DNA from: Ectobius pallidus
Lineage: Eukaryota > Arthropoda > Insecta > Blattodea > Ectobiidae
Assembly (NCBI GenBank): GCA_964059195.1
Contig: CAXKWD010000004.1
Coordinates: 122,608,043-122,672,042 of the forward strand
Length of the DNA: 64,000 nucleotides
Reading direction: 5' to 3'
The position numbers were made by a program, and so were the translations under genes. How positions within the stretch are numbered: position 1 is the stretch's first letter; each line of letters starts with the position of its first letter. Below are positions 34,015-45,590 of this stretch, piece after piece. The notes beneath the pieces were generated by a model. The model saw only the letters and a program-made list of their open reading frames with translations. It made no database searches and was not told the origin of the DNA.

Positions 34015-34284
34015 TAGGCTACCGAGAACTGCCATTTGGTATACCGTATTAACTTAGATAAATGAGCAATTTTGATATTTACAGTGAGGTTAAGTTAGAG
34101 CTAATCATAGGTTACCGAGAACTGTCATTTGGTATATTAACTTAGATAAATGAGCAATTTTGATATTTACAGTGAGGTTAAGTTAGAGCTAATCATAGGT
34201 TACCAAGAACTGCCATTTGGTATATTCACTTAGATAAATGAGCAATTTTGATATTTACAGCGAGGTTAAGTTAGGGCTAAGTTA
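34015..34284 (+). repeat. 88-bp tandem repeat, three copies
   Basis: Copies start near 34015, 34107 and 34196 with TAGGCTACCGAGAACTGCC-like sequence and end GAGGTTAAGTTAGAGCTAA. Identity is above 90 percent; the first copy has a short CCGT insertion. Confidence 0.85.
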
Positions 34285-34350
34285 GTTTACGTGATTTTCT
34301 GCAGTAGGCTATAGTAAAAAAAATAACAGACACACACAGTTAACAAAACC

Positions 34351-34833
34351 CCCGGTAGTCTTTGAATATAATACTGTGTCTCACACTGCTGCATCCCACT
34401 ACAGTTTGCTTGAGTGCACCACCAGTCAAAACAGGAATGATTTTAATGTATAAAATTATTCACTGTTGAATTCGAATGTATTAAATTCACAAACACTGCT
34501 TTCACAACCCCAAGCTTGTGTTAAGCTTGTCTGCCTTGATCATTAAATTTACTATTTTCTCGCATATCTGATTCCGGCTCTTGGAACACTCCCTCGATCA
34601 TTAAAATTACAATTTTCTCGTGTCTTATTTTGGATCCCCCCTCCATGCTCATAAACCGGCAGTGTCAACGAGACGATAAATGATACCCTAGGCAGGAGCT
34701 TCGGTATAGCTTGTTTTTTTATTATTTGTAACAGGTTGTTTTTGTAAGTTACAAAGCAAGTTATAAGAAATATCTCTAGACTGCAGTGGGATGCAGCAAT
34801 GTGAGAAACACAGTATTATATTCAAAGACTACC
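34351..34833. repeat. Inverted repeat, arms 34351-34404 and 34781-34833
   Basis: GGTAGTCTTTGAATATAATA is matched in reverse by TATTATATTCAAAGACTACC, with further pairing through GCATCCCACT. It brackets about 375 bp of unassigned DNA. Confidence 0.65.
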
Positions 34834-35235
34834 AACTTTTAGAACCTAGTCTTGTGTAACTTATATGTTGTGGCAGATTAAAGACCATCACTTGCATAAT
34901 ATTAATTTATGCTCCAATGGTGATAAATTATTTCCAGGTAGGCCTATTTATTGATATTTTCTTAATGTTTCAGGTGTTCTGAGTAATGGTCCTCGTAAGG
35001 ATACCTTCACGTAGGCTACAAGGTCTTCGAATTCCATTTAAGGGAATGGTTTCGCCAGGCAAAGACCAGAATAAGTGGTAAAAAAGAGAAACAAGATCAT
35101 TAACATTGTAGCAAGATTGAGCTCGGAATTATGTTAATTAATTATTAAATTTTATTTCGCCGTAAATCTCTATACAGAAATATTGGTGCTAAATTACTTA
35201 AGACTAAATATATCTTATACACAAGTAGTGGTGAG

Positions 35236-35612
35236 ATTTCATATTTCATATTTCATATTTATTTAATCCATTTTGACCGCAGTTCTGCGGTATAGGATAC
35301 AATATAACAACAATATAACAAACTATTATAGTACAAGGGTACAAGAATAATATTAGAAATACATACATTGAAATATAAAGAGATACAAAGAAATACAAAG
35401 AAATACAGGATCAATACAACACTACAAAACAATAAATAAATAAATAAAAAGTGCAATGTGTAGGTCAAATAGTAGGTACTGAAAGATTATTTAAAGTTTT
35501 TGGCTACCTCAAAAAATTCATCATTTTTGTAGAAGCAGATTTGTTTTAGTTTCATCAGTACTAAGCCTTTAAAGTGTTTAAAAGTTAAATTTCTAGTAGC
35601 AAGTAGTTTCTA
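35236..35612 (-). pseudogene. LINE 3' end with ATGAAAT tail
   Basis: The minus strand encodes FKHFKGLVLMKLKQICFYKN followed by DEFFEVAKNFK and a stop, the hallmark C-terminus of CR1/jockey-type LINEs (FYxxxEF). A 3' UTR and a tail of ATATTTC-type 7-bp repeats at 35240-35262 follow. Confidence 0.55.
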
Positions 35613-35741
35613 GTAGTAGTTAAATTTCTGATTAAAACGATTACATTGTAAGTGTGATGTCATGCAATATATTAACTATGATAGTAGTACTATTGATAAT
35701 TATGCTACAGTCCTGATTGAGCGTTCAGTTGAGTATATTTA

Positions 35742-35850
35742 AATTACTTGTTCAAATACTCAAGGCATTCATTAATACTGTAGAAGCAGTGTTGGAGTAG
35801 GAAATGTTTGACACAGTTTCTGTATTTCATATACTCCATGTGTTGAAATA
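35742..35850 (-). pseudogene. Second LINE C-terminal remnant
   Basis: The minus strand reads FLLQHCFYSINECLEYLNK and stop, the same C-terminal pattern as the neighbouring copy but a different sequence. It is a short orphan fragment. Confidence 0.4.
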
Positions 35851-36040
35851 CTTTATTAAGAGAGTTATATTATTATTCCTTTATAGGATAGGGAAGATTT
35901 TTTTTTTGTTTGTTTTGTTTGTTTGTTTGTTCTAATACTGTTAATATGAATTTTATTGTGGCTTTTTGTACAATAGTTGTGAAATGCCTCATTTTTGATG
36001 AAATTATGTTTGTTTTTATGAATGAAACTTACTGCTTCTA

Positions 36041-36756
36041 CAGTGAGTCCCATGCAAGAGTTGGCCAATGACGCGGGTTTCTGCGTCGCGGCTGGCACAG
36101 CTCCAACTCCCGAGCAATTGGGTGAAATATCTACGCTAATAATGCCGCGGTCGGTGTAATGATTAAGGTTCCCACATTTACAGTTAAAATTACAATGAAA
36201 ATAACCACGTACCTCACAACAAGAGATGTTGGAAATGTTCTCCTCTTGCATCCACACAATACTGGCACCTTTTTAGGAAATTTTCTTTCACGCACTTAAG
36301 TTCAGCTTCCGAGACAGAGTTACTTTCTCTTGTGATAGGCCTATGTGATATTGTCTTTAAGTTCTTCTAACAGTATGTGAATATTATTTATGGGGAAACT
36401 TGAAAAATAAAGTGTAGGGATAGGTCAATTTCCCATACATAAGAAGAACTTAAAGACAATAGCACAAAAGAAATTAACTCTATCTCGGAAGCTGAACTTA
36501 TGCGCGTGAAAGAAAATTTCCTATAAAGGAGCCAGTATTGCGTGGATGCAAGAGGAGAACTTTTCCTACATCTCTTGTGATGAGGTACATGGTTATTTTC
36601 ATTGTAATTTTAACTGTAAATGTGAGAACCTGAATCAATACACCGACCGCGGCATTGTTTGCGTAGATATTTCACCCGATTGCTCGGGAGTTGGAACTGT
36701 GCCAGCCGCGACGCAGAAACCCGCGTCATTGGCCAACTCTTGCATGGGACTCACTG
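36041..36756. mobile_element. Palindromic mariner-type element, TA-flanked
   Basis: Ends read CAGTGAGTCCCATGCAAGAG and its complement, flanked by TA at 36039-36040 and 36757-36758. The arms (36041-36360 and 36410-36756) are near-complements with a short centre. Each arm carries GATGCAAGAGGAGAACATTT-like sequence, whose reading DARGEHFQHLL is the C-terminus of a Tc1/mariner-type transposase. Open frames in the arms (36257-35865, 36546-36800) are read-through of this palindrome, not genes. Confidence 0.75.
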
Positions 36757-36954
36757 TAGTATGTAAAGACAGGGTACTGGTAGGATTTTTAGATTTTTGA
36801 ACGAGTCCCTAGGGCCTACACACTTCACTATTATCATGTATGTTCATTTCAATAGGTCTTCCCATCATCATCAGCTGATGTGTTTGTTTTAAATTCAATT
36901 CAGTTCTTTTATTCACCATTTAAAAAATTTGCCAATAAGTTAGGTAAATACTGC

Positions 36955-37145
36955 TTCTGCTATAGTTTTACACTTTTGGAAACCGAACTGTTCTTTGGAA
37001 AGGATATTGTTTTTTACTATGAATGATAAGAGCCTTTTATACATTGCTTTTTCTAAGTTTTTTAGAAAACTGGTAATAGTGAGATAGGTCTGCAATTTTC
37101 GGTGTTACTAAAGTCACCTTTTTTAAATACAGGGCAAACTTTTGC
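36955..37145 (-). pseudogene. LINE RT fragment
   Basis: Minus-strand reading gives AKVCPVFKKGDFSNTENCRP, ISLLPVF, KNLEKAMYKRLLSF and LSKEQFGFQKCKT with one stop or frameshift. This is the finger/palm start of a CR1/jockey-type RT. Confidence 0.6.
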
Positions 37146-37397
37146 TGTTTTGAATATTTATTTGTATTTTCTTTAAGCTTTTTGTAATGTGTTAAGAATA
37201 AAATATTGTAATACATATTGTTATGGTGCTATTATTTAATTTTCTTACCTACAATCTGTATTAAATGCAATGTTGGGGTCTTTTTTGTCAATTATTCACA
37301 GCTAGCTTGTTTATAGTTATTCTAAAAAAGCTACTGCTTCAAAATGCAAACACAATATGGGAGATGCAATTTTAGAAACATTGTTTACAAAAATTAT

Positions 37398-37980
37398 ACA
37401 GGGACATTCTTTCTCAGCATGTCGCGTAACTGGCTGCCGCATGCACTGCACCTCATGCTGCAATGGCCAATGCATGGATCCTTCATGCCCCCCTGCATTA
37501 ACCCGAGTCTCAGAATTTGTACTTGCTATGCTCATATAGAAGATGCTGTAATTGTTCCAAATTTTCTGCCACATACAGTACTATAGCAGTGTTTATGCGG
37601 CTGGCTGATCGGAGTGTGTTTGTTACTGTTATGTTATGATTAAGAGGCTCTCAGTGCAGGGTTTCTTTGTGTACTGTGAAGCCCATTCCGTAACTCTGTG
37701 ATATTTCAGTGTAATATTTAATTGTATACTGTGTTGTGTAATAATCCTTTGCGGATTATACACATCACGTACATGAGGACAAATAAGTCATGTGCTAGAA
37801 CAAAAAAATTTCATCAGAAGTTTCCAGACAGGCCTATTCCGACCGCAGTACCATAATATGTCTTGCAAACACATTTAAGGATACAGGTTCTATGAAGGAT
37901 CCATGTATCTGCCATTGTAGCATGAGGTGTTGTGCATGCGGCTGCACATTACGCGAGGCGCTGAGAAAGATGTCCCTGTA
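37398..37980. repeat. Inverted repeat, arms of about 85 bp
   Basis: CAGGGACATTCTTTCTCAGC at the left matches CGCTGAGAAAGATGTCCCTG at the right, continuing through GCCGCATGCACTGCACCTCA. GC-richer than its surroundings. Class unknown. Confidence 0.55.
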
Positions 37981-39370
37981 TATCAAATATACATTTGGTG
38001 GATCTCTCATGTATGGATAGTATACATAAAATATATGTAAGCAGTGTACATTTATGAACCAAAGGTCCTATATATATATAAATTATATATAAAATATACG
38101 TTTGATATATCATCTTTACATATTTTTTACGTATAGATATTGTACATCAATAGTATGTATGCGATTGTAAGTATAATTGATATATATTAAATGTCAGGAT
38201 TGACATGAATAGACGTAAAATATACATAAAAAAGTGGGACATTTGAGCGTATATTATACGTAGATTTTATTTAACCAATATGTGTGATGTACATTACCTA
38301 GATATAGGGATAACGTAAATTTTACATATATTTTACGTATGTGTGCTGAGTGGGTAGTTACTTTTACAGCCAGCAACACTACAGCACCTAGGCATTGTGA
38401 ATTCCTGAAACAATTAAGAAATACTTTAGCAGCGTTATCGTAAATTATTATGATCAGAGCTAATTACCACAGCATCTGTATTATAAATCAGTTTGCAAGT
38501 CGTTGAGGTTATGATAGGCCAATTTATGTATGTGAAACAAATCTTGCACAGGGACTTACCAGTACTGTTTTATGTGTAAATGTTTTTCTTCTGCCTCATT
38601 TAATCTTCTACATGAAGGACCAGGTCTTCACAAACATTCAGGTAGGCCTACATTAGGAAATGTATCCTAGGGTATTACCCTACAGATCACTGCACGTTGC
38701 ATAATATTTCGTCAGCTTTAAATACACACACATGTACATTTATTCTTCATTTCTATGTTATATACATAGGGAGTAGTTGCAACAGAACAGTGCAATTCTC
38801 TCCACACACAGTTTCTTGTTAATAAAACACTATAAAAGAGAAACTTATACACAACCACCAACAGTCAACAAAATACAACCTTGAATCAGCAGATCTACAT
38901 TGCTGACGTCACAGACAAGTTGGCCGCCAGTCATAAAAAATAGTCCTACTGAATGTACGGATGTAATCATTTTAAACCATTTTTTAAAGTAATTTCTGAT
39001 TAGTGTGAGTAAATTTTATTGCGTTCCCTTAATTTAACCAAATCGATTTACTAGAGTAAAACACAATAAAGCGGTGTTTACAATGTCCAATTCTAGACGT
39101 AAAATTTACGTATAGTTGGTACGTAATTTTGATGTTACAAATGAACAATCAAATCGATTTTGTTTTATATTTAATCTTACTTATGTAACAGTAACTTTAA
39201 TTTTGATATATCATAAATATAAAGCAGGGTTAAATTACAACAGTTTTTATACATGTATATATTGGACATAAAATATACGTATAATTTACGTTTTGACTTT
39301 GACCAATCGTAAGATATATATGTAGCTCTAAAATATACGTACATTATACATATCGTGCTGCGTGGGATGA
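37981..39370. repeat. ATACGTA-rich zones, possible TIR element
   Basis: Two zones (37981-38355 and 39095-39370) are packed with ATATACGTA, ACGTAAAATATAC and similar self-complementary words. Each ends in GCTGAGTGGG or GCTGCGTGGG. The DNA between is unassigned. It could be two related MITEs or the two ends of one. Confidence 0.4.
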
Positions 39371-40629
39371 TTAGTATCAATGGTAAGCGGACTAAACGGC
39401 TGCGTGGGGCCCCAGATTTCGCAGCATTTAATTTTTCTAACAATTCCCTATCACATGTGCCTTAAAGAGAGTAAAAAATTATTTAAGGAAATTTTAAACC
39501 TCATCAACTCTGCCAAAATAAATGAAGATTTTGCAAGCAATAGTGACAGGAATTCATGTAAAAATATTTTTAAAATAAAATATTTATTACGTAATTCTTT
39601 GAAATTTTTTATTACTTTTCTTTTTTATTAATAAGTTTATAAGAATTTTCTTGGAACTTGTATTTCTAACTTGAGTTAGAGGGCCCCAAAAATTTTACCC
39701 CTTGGGGCCTCCACTCGAGTTCAGCCAACACTGGCATACATCAGTTTCAGATCACAGTTGTCACTGTAGAGTTTTCCTGAATCTATTGTAAGTTTAAATG
39801 CATCAGTAAGTCTTAAATCATCCCAAGTGAAAGGCACAATATCGCAATAAAATTTTAGTGACAAACAACTCGTGTAGGCCTACCTGAAAAGCCTGTTTTC
39901 ACTAAAATCATAGTTCTTCTTTGAGTAAACAATGCATCACTTAATAAAATTGCAAGATCTGCTTCCAAGGTCTCTCTTTCACGATTTCCCCATTTATTTA
40001 AAATAGTATTAGGCTACCTCCTGTGTCATAAACTTACCACCAAAACAATACTCAAGTTGTGATAGAAGTTTCCGCATTATTGCATTCGACTTTACAGAAC
40101 AGCATGAAGTGCTCTCCAATTTTAGAACAGCAGCAGTCAAAGAATAAGTTGCAATATGAAACACTGTATGCAGTGGCGGTTCGTAGCTAAAATTAGTCGG
40201 GGTGCTGTTTCAGAAATTGTTTAACCCTTGTTTCAAAATTGTGTAAAAGGAATCAAACATGTATAACAAGAAAATTTATTCACCAACTTGATAAAATCCT
40301 AAAAGAACAAAATTAAACATTTTTTACTTGCATTAACCTAAATTTATTATTTTATTTGCTTTCTTGATTATAAGATTGCCTAAACGACAAAGCTTACTAT
40401 GCTTCTACTAACGAAGAAGTATAACACACCCTACAGTTTGAGAAAAAATTCAACTTAAACTTATAAGTTACCAGATATTACAAATTCAAGAATTGTAAAA
40501 TCATAATAGAAGTAGATAATGCATAACCTTCACAAAATCAATTATACAAGTGATGGCGTAATAATGAGACAGATCCCTTCAGTGCCAGTTCCGAAACTTG
40601 CAAAATGGTGGAGTTAGGAATCCCTAGTC

Positions 40630-40880
40630 CGCCGCTGTGGGTGAGTTGGTAGCATGACTGCCAGCCACCTGGGCGGCCCGGGTTCGATTCCCGGCTGGGT
40701 CGGGGATTTTTCAGTAGTGAAAAATGTCTTTCCCGGGTTCAGGACTGGGTGTGTGTGTGTGTCCTTAGGTTTAAGTAGGTAGGGGACTGGCGCACCACGG
40801 TAACAAATCCACTGAGAATATCCCCTTACGGGATCACCAGGGGTCGCTCGCGAACCTGAGGAATAACTAGTCTCTTCCAC
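40630..40880 (+). mobile_element. tRNA-derived SINE, family D
   Basis: The head reads GTGGGTGAGTTGGTAGCATG (A box) and GGTTCGATTCCCGGCTGGG (B box). The body ends in GGGATCACCAGGGGTCGC. It matches the 50786 copy over the head. Confidence 0.8.
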
Positions 40881-41029
40881 ATGTTCACAAAAAAAGATGG
40901 AATGCTGCCCTGTGCTCCAATCTGAAGACCGATGACTTCTATTTTTTTAAGTTTATATTTGGCCATATAATGTGTTGTAGGCTGATGAATGGCTTGCTTC
41001 TCTTCATGGAACCTCCTGAGGCTGATTTA

Positions 41030-41794
41030 AATGAGATTCCATTCTTATGGTTGAGTCGAGGATATAAGCAGCAGCAGAGTACTCTTTGTAGGCAATAACA
41101 TCAATACGTCGAACACTTCCTTTCTCTGCTAAACCATGAACTTCTTCATGGACTACATAGCCAACTTGCTGGAGACCATTTGCAATGACAGTCCTGATGG
41201 AGTGGTGTCTCGCATTGCAAAGTGCATTACCATGATGACAAGAACCAAGAACATAAGCTAATGTCTCGATCTCGTTGTGATAGTGTCGACAACGGTTATT
41301 ATCTAGGCTCCTACCAAGAATGGCTGCACTGCTGTTATGTTGCCAACAATCTTAATTGCATCTCTCCACTCCAAACAAGTTAAGCCTTCATGGTGGTAAA
41401 TCCATCTGTTAGCTGGAGTATACTCTTTAAACAAGATCACGCCCTTCCCTTTTTGAAGGAGCTGGCACCACAGGTCGAATTCTTGGTTTCTCAATGAATC
41501 TCTAACCTTTCTTGCATCCAAGAAGTCTTCTTTTTTCTTTATTAGAGAATTTTCCATTTTGATGTTTAGTTGATCTAGGCAAGAAAGGCCTTCTTCTTTC
41601 AGTTTCCTGGTGTTCAGGTTGAAAGAGTTTTGCGATTTATTTAATAACCGTAAGCCATTAATCTGTTTTAGCGCTGCTTCCCATTGTGTTCTGAACAATC
41701 CAAGTCCTCCTTTGAATTTCCTAACGGAATACATCATATGATCTGGAGTGTCCGTAGGCAACTGAAATATTTCTTTTACAGCTCCTTTAATCAT
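41030..41794 (-). pseudogene. R2-type LINE C-terminal region with restriction-like endonuclease
   Basis: Frame 41794-41303 (163 codons) reads as the post-RT region: IKGAVKEIFQLP, KFKGGLGLFRTQWEAALKQI, CLEWRDAIKI. After a frameshift near 41310 it continues CRHYHNEIETLAYVLGSC, a Cys/His knuckle, then ARHHSIRTVIANGL and VRRIDVIAYKE...AYILDST, the R-x-x-D...D region of the restriction-like endonuclease of R2/NeSL-type LINEs, and ends at a TGA near 41015. The RT is missing, and no 28S target sequence is seen. It inserted into the hAT 3' half. Confidence 0.65.
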
Positions 41795-41811
41795 TTCAAG
41801 CTTGATCTATT

Positions 41812-42035
41812 CATTTAAAAATGAAATCCATTCTTGTTTTAATTTGCACGAAAATATCAATAATTTTCTCTTTCATCTCTGGATGACAACTGAGAAAATT
41901 TTTCTCCATTGAAAGCACTGCAAGCAAATTTAGTCTTTCCGAATTCATAGTGCTTCTTAGAAAAGTTTTTATTCTTTTCAGTGTTGGAAAGCAGCGTCTG
42001 CCTCTGATGTAGTCATGGGAATTGTCAAGAGGATT
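41812..42035 (-). pseudogene. hAT transposase C-terminal dimerisation region
   Basis: Minus-strand reading RRCFPTLKRIKTFLRSTMNS followed by ERLNLLAVLSMEKNFL ends at a TGA. This is the conserved hAT C-terminal region (FSALKRIKTYLRSTM..ERL..LALL) found in zinc-finger MYM-type hAT relatives. The upstream part is lost. Confidence 0.7.
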
Positions 42036-42082
42036 TTTATGTTTCGTTATTTTACTAATTTCACAAGTATGTTTCTTGTTGA

Positions 42083-42225
42083 GAATATTCTAGGAGAAAA
42101 ATTCTTCTGACACTGGGATTTGAACTCTGGCTTAGCTCAGTTAGTAGAGCAGTGGCACAGATAGCCAAAGGTCCTGGGTTCAAATCCTAGTGTCAGAGGA
42201 ATTTTTCTCCTATAATATTCTCATG
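42083..42225 (+). repeat. Fold-back with tRNA-like core
   Basis: The left arm (from GAGAATATTCTAGGAGAAAA) is an almost perfect inverted copy, about 45 bp, of the right arm (to TCCTATAATATTCTC). Between them lies GGCTTAGCTCAGTTAGTAGA, an A-box region, then GGTCCTGGGTTCAAATCC, a B box. The B box is part of both arms, one in each direction. A 7-bp acceptor-like stem (CTCTGGC/GTCAGAG, one G-T) can form. The anticodon arm is imperfect, so I do not call a tRNA gene. Confidence 0.55.
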
Positions 42226-42429
42226 TAATGTCCAACAGAGACAATAATCTGTGGTTCATTAATGCATATATATCCATCTTGAATGTTAACTGTACAATAA
42301 CAGTGGAAGTCCAGTTGCAAAATCACTAATTAGTGTGCCTCACAATACTGCATATGAGTATGACATAACTTTTCTGTCAGTGAAGTACACCATTAAGGGA
42401 AATCAGTCATAGGAGAGAGGTTTCATCTG

Positions 42430-42610
42430 GCGCTGTGAATTGAACTCTGGCTTAGCTCAGTTGGTAGAGCAGTAGAACGGATAATCAAAGGTCCTGGGTT
42501 CAAATTCCAATGTCAGAGGAATTTTTCTTCTATAATATTTCTCACATAATGTCCAACAGACAATAGTATATCTGTGGTTCATGAATGCATACATATCCAT
42601 ATTTCTTGTT
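42430..42610 (+). repeat. Second copy of the tRNA-like repeat
   Basis: It repeats the core and right side of 42130-42290 (TCTGGCTTAGCTCAGTTGGT ... GGTCCTGGGTTCAAATTCCA, then the ATCTGTGGTTCATGAATGCA tail). The left inverted arm is missing. Confidence 0.65.
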
Positions 42611-43124
42611 GTTACTTATGTCTGGCTGAGATTAGAATATCAGGTAGCCTACTGAAGACTTATTTTCTTAAGTGTAACTTTCTCATGGAGAGATAGCTGT
42701 CAAAACTAAGTTCACTTACAGTCAAAGAACTTATTTCTTGAGGATGCAAGGCTATGGTTCATGTTTTCTGTTAAATGAAAGAACCGACAAAAATGAATCA
42801 AATAGAATAGCTGGAAGCAGGATAATAACATAATTCTACACTTTATCACATTCAAGAATATGGTACAAGTTTTCTAAGCACAACACACGCAGAGTAAAAA
42901 GGAAAACTATGTTCAACCAGCATGCCAGGGTCGGCACTGCAGGAGTGACAGTGCTCTCTCCCCCTCATAGCCTTGCGTACAGCTTCCTATGTGCGCGTGC
43001 ACACAACACTTGAGCTTCACAGTTCCATACTGTTAAAAGTGCTTCTCTTACCTTCAATAGCCTAAAAAAATGAAGGGTAATCATAGGAGAAAGACCATCT
43101 GCCACCAAGTCTCAAAACCTGGCA

Positions 43125-43200
43125 AGCTTAGTTGGTACAGCCATTGCATGCACCGTAAACTAGGTGGATATCAGAGTTCAACAAAATTGTAATCTTCCAT
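43125..43200 (+). repeat. Very degenerate tRNA-like sequence
   Basis: GCAAGCTTAGTTGGTACAGC and GGATATCAGAGTTCAAC keep A- and B-box spacing only. Probably an old SINE head. Confidence 0.25.
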
Positions 43201-44287
43201 CGTCCGTACTCAATGCCTAAGAACAAGCAGAATGAATAAAGGCAAACAGCTACCTAAACTGTGTACAATCTGCAAAGTGTCACGTGTTTGTCATGTGCAG
43301 AGATGTTTGTTTCTACTCAACGATGTCTGTCTTCGAAGGTGACCACTGATGTATCTATTGGTTTTCGGCCTATGGTTATATAACAAAACAAGTTTGTTTT
43401 GGTCTCCTCTACAATCCATAGCAGTTTGTGTATGGAATTTTGCAATACCCTGTATAAGATATATTACACTACAAAAACAGAATTAAAAGCTATTTATTCA
43501 TAAGATAATATGTAACTGTGAATCACCGAACCACCCATAATACAGTTATAGACTGCAAGCAAACTAGTAACGAAGCTTTTAATTGTTTTTGTTTTCCTTT
43601 AGGAGTCCATTAACCAATACTACCTATTCAGCTACGAGTTTTGGAAGTCTACTAATCTGTGGTGAACACTGCGTAGCAAAACATCTAATGCCTGTCTGTT
43701 CAAGTCTTTTCATTTTATACTAGCCATCACTGCATGTCAACACTGTTATCTTCATAAATCTAAAGCTGCAGCTTAACTGGGGGGTGAAACATGTTTTATC
43801 ACTTAAAAGAGAAAGTTAGAGAATGCCATCCCCTCAAACTGGTCATCATGTGAACAGGGAACACTACCAATACAGCACAATACAGTTCAGTTAGGCCTAT
43901 AACGAAATCCTTAAAAACAAAATTTTAAATGATACAGTACTTGGAAATAAAGACATAAAAAGGAAAACATGATAACATAAATTGAATCTTTGATCATCAT
44001 AAACAGCATTTTTTCAATATGTCAGTATTAATCCATACGAACTTCATAGAAATGATAACATTACCTGATTGATAACATTATCCAAGATGACTTTAAGTGG
44101 CATTCACTGTATATGTATTTACTGTAAATATAGTGCTATTGTAGAAAAAAGTGTCCATATATGTTCCGAAACAAGTTTTTTTAAAACTGTGCCCTGCTTT
44201 TTAACTCCATGCTCATTAAAAAAAAATTAAAATTTAGAGATCTAAATTTAACACATTTTTTTGTTTGCCTATAATTTTTGAAGTACC

Positions 44288-44560
44288 ACATTGGTACTTT
44301 CTAAGACTGTATGGTGGATGACAGAAATGTCTGTCCATCTGTCCATGGGATCATGGGTCTGTATAACTCAAATACGCTTTGCTTTATCAGATTTTTATGA
44401 AACTTGGTATACACATTTATAATGTCCATGGGATGAAACCCATTGATTTTGGACCAAATCAGTCGACCGGTACCGGAGAAATGACCAATTAGGAGTCTAA
44501 TTTCTGAAAACATTACATCATTAAGTACCGTAATCAAATGCAATTCAGTTGTTTGCAGTG
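44288..44560 (+). repeat. Interspersed repeat A, copy 2 (partial)
   Basis: TTGGTACTTTCTAAGACTGT aligns with the repeat A start, and CATTTATAATGTCCATGGGA and GACCGGTACCGGAG follow. The tRNA-like core and 3' end are missing. Confidence 0.65.
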
Positions 44561-45590
44561 TTCATATAGGACTTTGGAAGTTGGAAAAAATACTGAATGC
44601 TTTAAAGGATGGAGTTGAAATTTAGGAAACTGATATCGGAATTCACTGGTTTAACTATCAGAAGTACGCCTATCTGGAAAGTGCATAGTGAGTACAAACA
44701 CTCTAGTGCTTAAGAACTCCTCCAAGAAAGGTTCTAAAGCAACGCCGTGTTTTAGATAACCTTGATGACTTTATGAACAGTGCCATTCGAAATTAAGCAT
44801 GTAGTGACAGAGAAAAATAAGATGTGAGATTTTAATTGCATGTGTAGTCAACAGATTTATAATCAATTTAGGTGAAAGCTCGGATGCTGGTTCCCATATG
44901 GAAGTCAAGCCAGTGACAGACATTTGGATTTGGGAGTTACACTACTGGCAGAGAACTCCGATCAATGTACGTAAGCCTAATTATTTCACAGTAATATCAC
45001 AGTATAAGTATTAATACAGTATGGAAACTGTGAGTTAAAAGTCCTATGACGTGTTAGCTGGGCAACACTAGCACTCCATGCGGCGAGTAACAAAAACTAC
45101 TTTCTCATGATATAAAATAACTTGGGAAAATGCATAAACAAATAAAAAAATATGTTATACTAAAGAGAGAAAAAATTGTCTTGCAAATATGAATTTTAAA
45201 TTTAAGAAACAATGAAACGTGTATTATATTTTAGTTAAGACAGGCATAATTTTCAAATGCCACTTACCTGTGACTGATCATTAACTTGCACTGCATGTCC
45301 TAGGGCTATGCTTATAACAAGTTTTAATAACTTCAAGATGATTCTTGGAAAATCAATTATAACACATTTTTATTTTTAAAAGTAATAATACATTAGAATA
45401 TAAATGTCATTATTTTAACTATTACACAATATTAAATAAGGTACAATAGGCCTACACAATTCAATCAAAAATATAGGTTTCTATTAGTATTTCTCTACAC
45501 ACAAAAATACTTGAGGTTCAAACGATATTTTGCACACACACACCCTCTACAACCTGGAAGGAATGACAGGCAACATTAAAATTCAAACAA

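Larger units (their letters stand above)
40171..42035 (-). mobile_element. 3' half of a hAT element, broken by nested insertions
   Basis: The left end CAGTGGCGGTTCGTAGCTAA is a hAT-type terminus. A hAT transposase C-terminus lies at 41812-42035 on the minus strand, pointing towards it. Between them sit a SINE and an R2-type LINE end. The other terminus is not seen. Confidence 0.55.

Noticed and set aside
36546..36800. 84-codon ORF with Cys pattern resembling a small secreted protein
   Set aside because: It is read-through of the palindromic mariner derivative; the mirrored arm gives an equivalent frame and both share the DARGEHFQHLL tail in another frame.
37317..37586. Cys-rich ORFs on both strands at 37.3-37.6 kb
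   Set aside because: They arise from the inverted repeat arm and its complement; no known fold and no start context.
42125..42200. Functional tRNA gene
   Set aside because: A and B boxes and an acceptor-like stem exist, but the anticodon arm lacks U33 and is only four pairs; the repeat structure around it indicates a SINE-like origin.
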